From assembly GCA_018907035.1 (NCBI GenBank), contig JACCIC010000028.1, positions 3,403,001-3,467,000 of the forward strand: a stretch of DNA of 64,000 nucleotides. Direction: 5' to 3'. The notes beneath the pieces were generated by a model. That model did not search any database. It saw only the letters and a list, made by a program, of their open reading frames with translations, and was not told where the DNA came from. A program made the position numbers and the translations under genes. The DNA comes from Sycobia sp. Sy_11 (Eukaryota > Arthropoda > Insecta > Hymenoptera > Epichrysomallidae). Position 1 is the stretch's first letter; each line of letters opens with the position of its first letter. This document shows positions 63,952 to 64,000 of the stretch, piece by piece.

Positions 63952-64000
63952 GCGTTCACTTGCCTTCGCGCGCCCCGAACGAATCGCGCACTTATTGTAC

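Larger units (their letters stand above)
17888..64000 (+). other. Presumed first coding intron of the receptor gene (more than 46 kb)
   Basis: I looked for the expected next exon (about 45 bp encoding NLKNQIMTTNLWV-like residues) and found no match on the plus strand. No other gene is recognisable. The reading by eye could miss a short exon. Without transcript data it is also possible that unrelated non-coding genes lie in here. Confidence 0.5.
58381..64000. other. Intronic, alternating islands up to the window edge
   Basis: GC-rich patches at 58.38-58.79, 59.5-59.76, 61.1-61.4, 62.27-62.7 and 63.83-64.0 kb, the last running off the window. A 67-codon frame at 63395-63598 has no recognisable motif. 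Confidence 0.5.

Overview
This is animal nuclear DNA, almost certainly from an insect. It has spliced genes with GT/AG introns, very little coding sequence, dozens of long microsatellites, and AT-rich stretches alternating with CpG-rich islands. A nicotinic acetylcholine receptor first coding exon of the insect alpha type and the abundance of CpG suggest an insect, perhaps a hymenopteran such as an ant, bee or wasp. The order-level guess is inference. There is no bacterial gene organisation, and I saw no tRNA, rRNA or CRISPR.

Left end (0-2.6 kb): a complete five-exon thiamine pyrophosphokinase gene on the minus strand (581-1742). Four short introns (65-141 bp) join in frame to give 271 residues. 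A possible promoter with a CRE octamer lies near 2.36 kb. From 2.6 to 13.4 kb there is no recognisable gene, only AT-rich DNA broken by GC-rich islands at about 3.3-4.1, 6.9-7.5, 8.3-9.1 and 10.6-11.1 kb.

Middle (13.4-17.9 kb): a strongly CpG-rich block (13.6-15.0 kb) may be the promoter and non-coding first exon of the next gene. A well-formed splice acceptor at 17555-17556 leads into the first coding exon (17684-17887, plus strand) of a nicotinic acetylcholine receptor alpha-type subunit: signal peptide plus the start of the ligand-binding domain. It ends at a perfect GTAAGT donor.

Right part (17.9-64 kb): I could not find the next receptor exon, so this looks like one first intron of more than 46 kb. 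It holds (TA)n, (GA)n/(CT)n and (CA)n arrays, about twenty G or C runs of 9-13 bp, and GC islands every few kilobases. I also found a probable 748-bp solo LTR (42133-42880) with a perfect 5-bp target duplication, two weak exon-like islands (26885-26948 and 39321-39548), and several non-B-DNA candidates.

The two real genes are functionally unrelated: one makes the cofactor thiamine diphosphate, the other is a neuronal ion-channel subunit. I found no convincing novel multi-gene system. The best leads are the solo LTR, the very long receptor intron and its repeats, and the substituted aspartate in the kinase.
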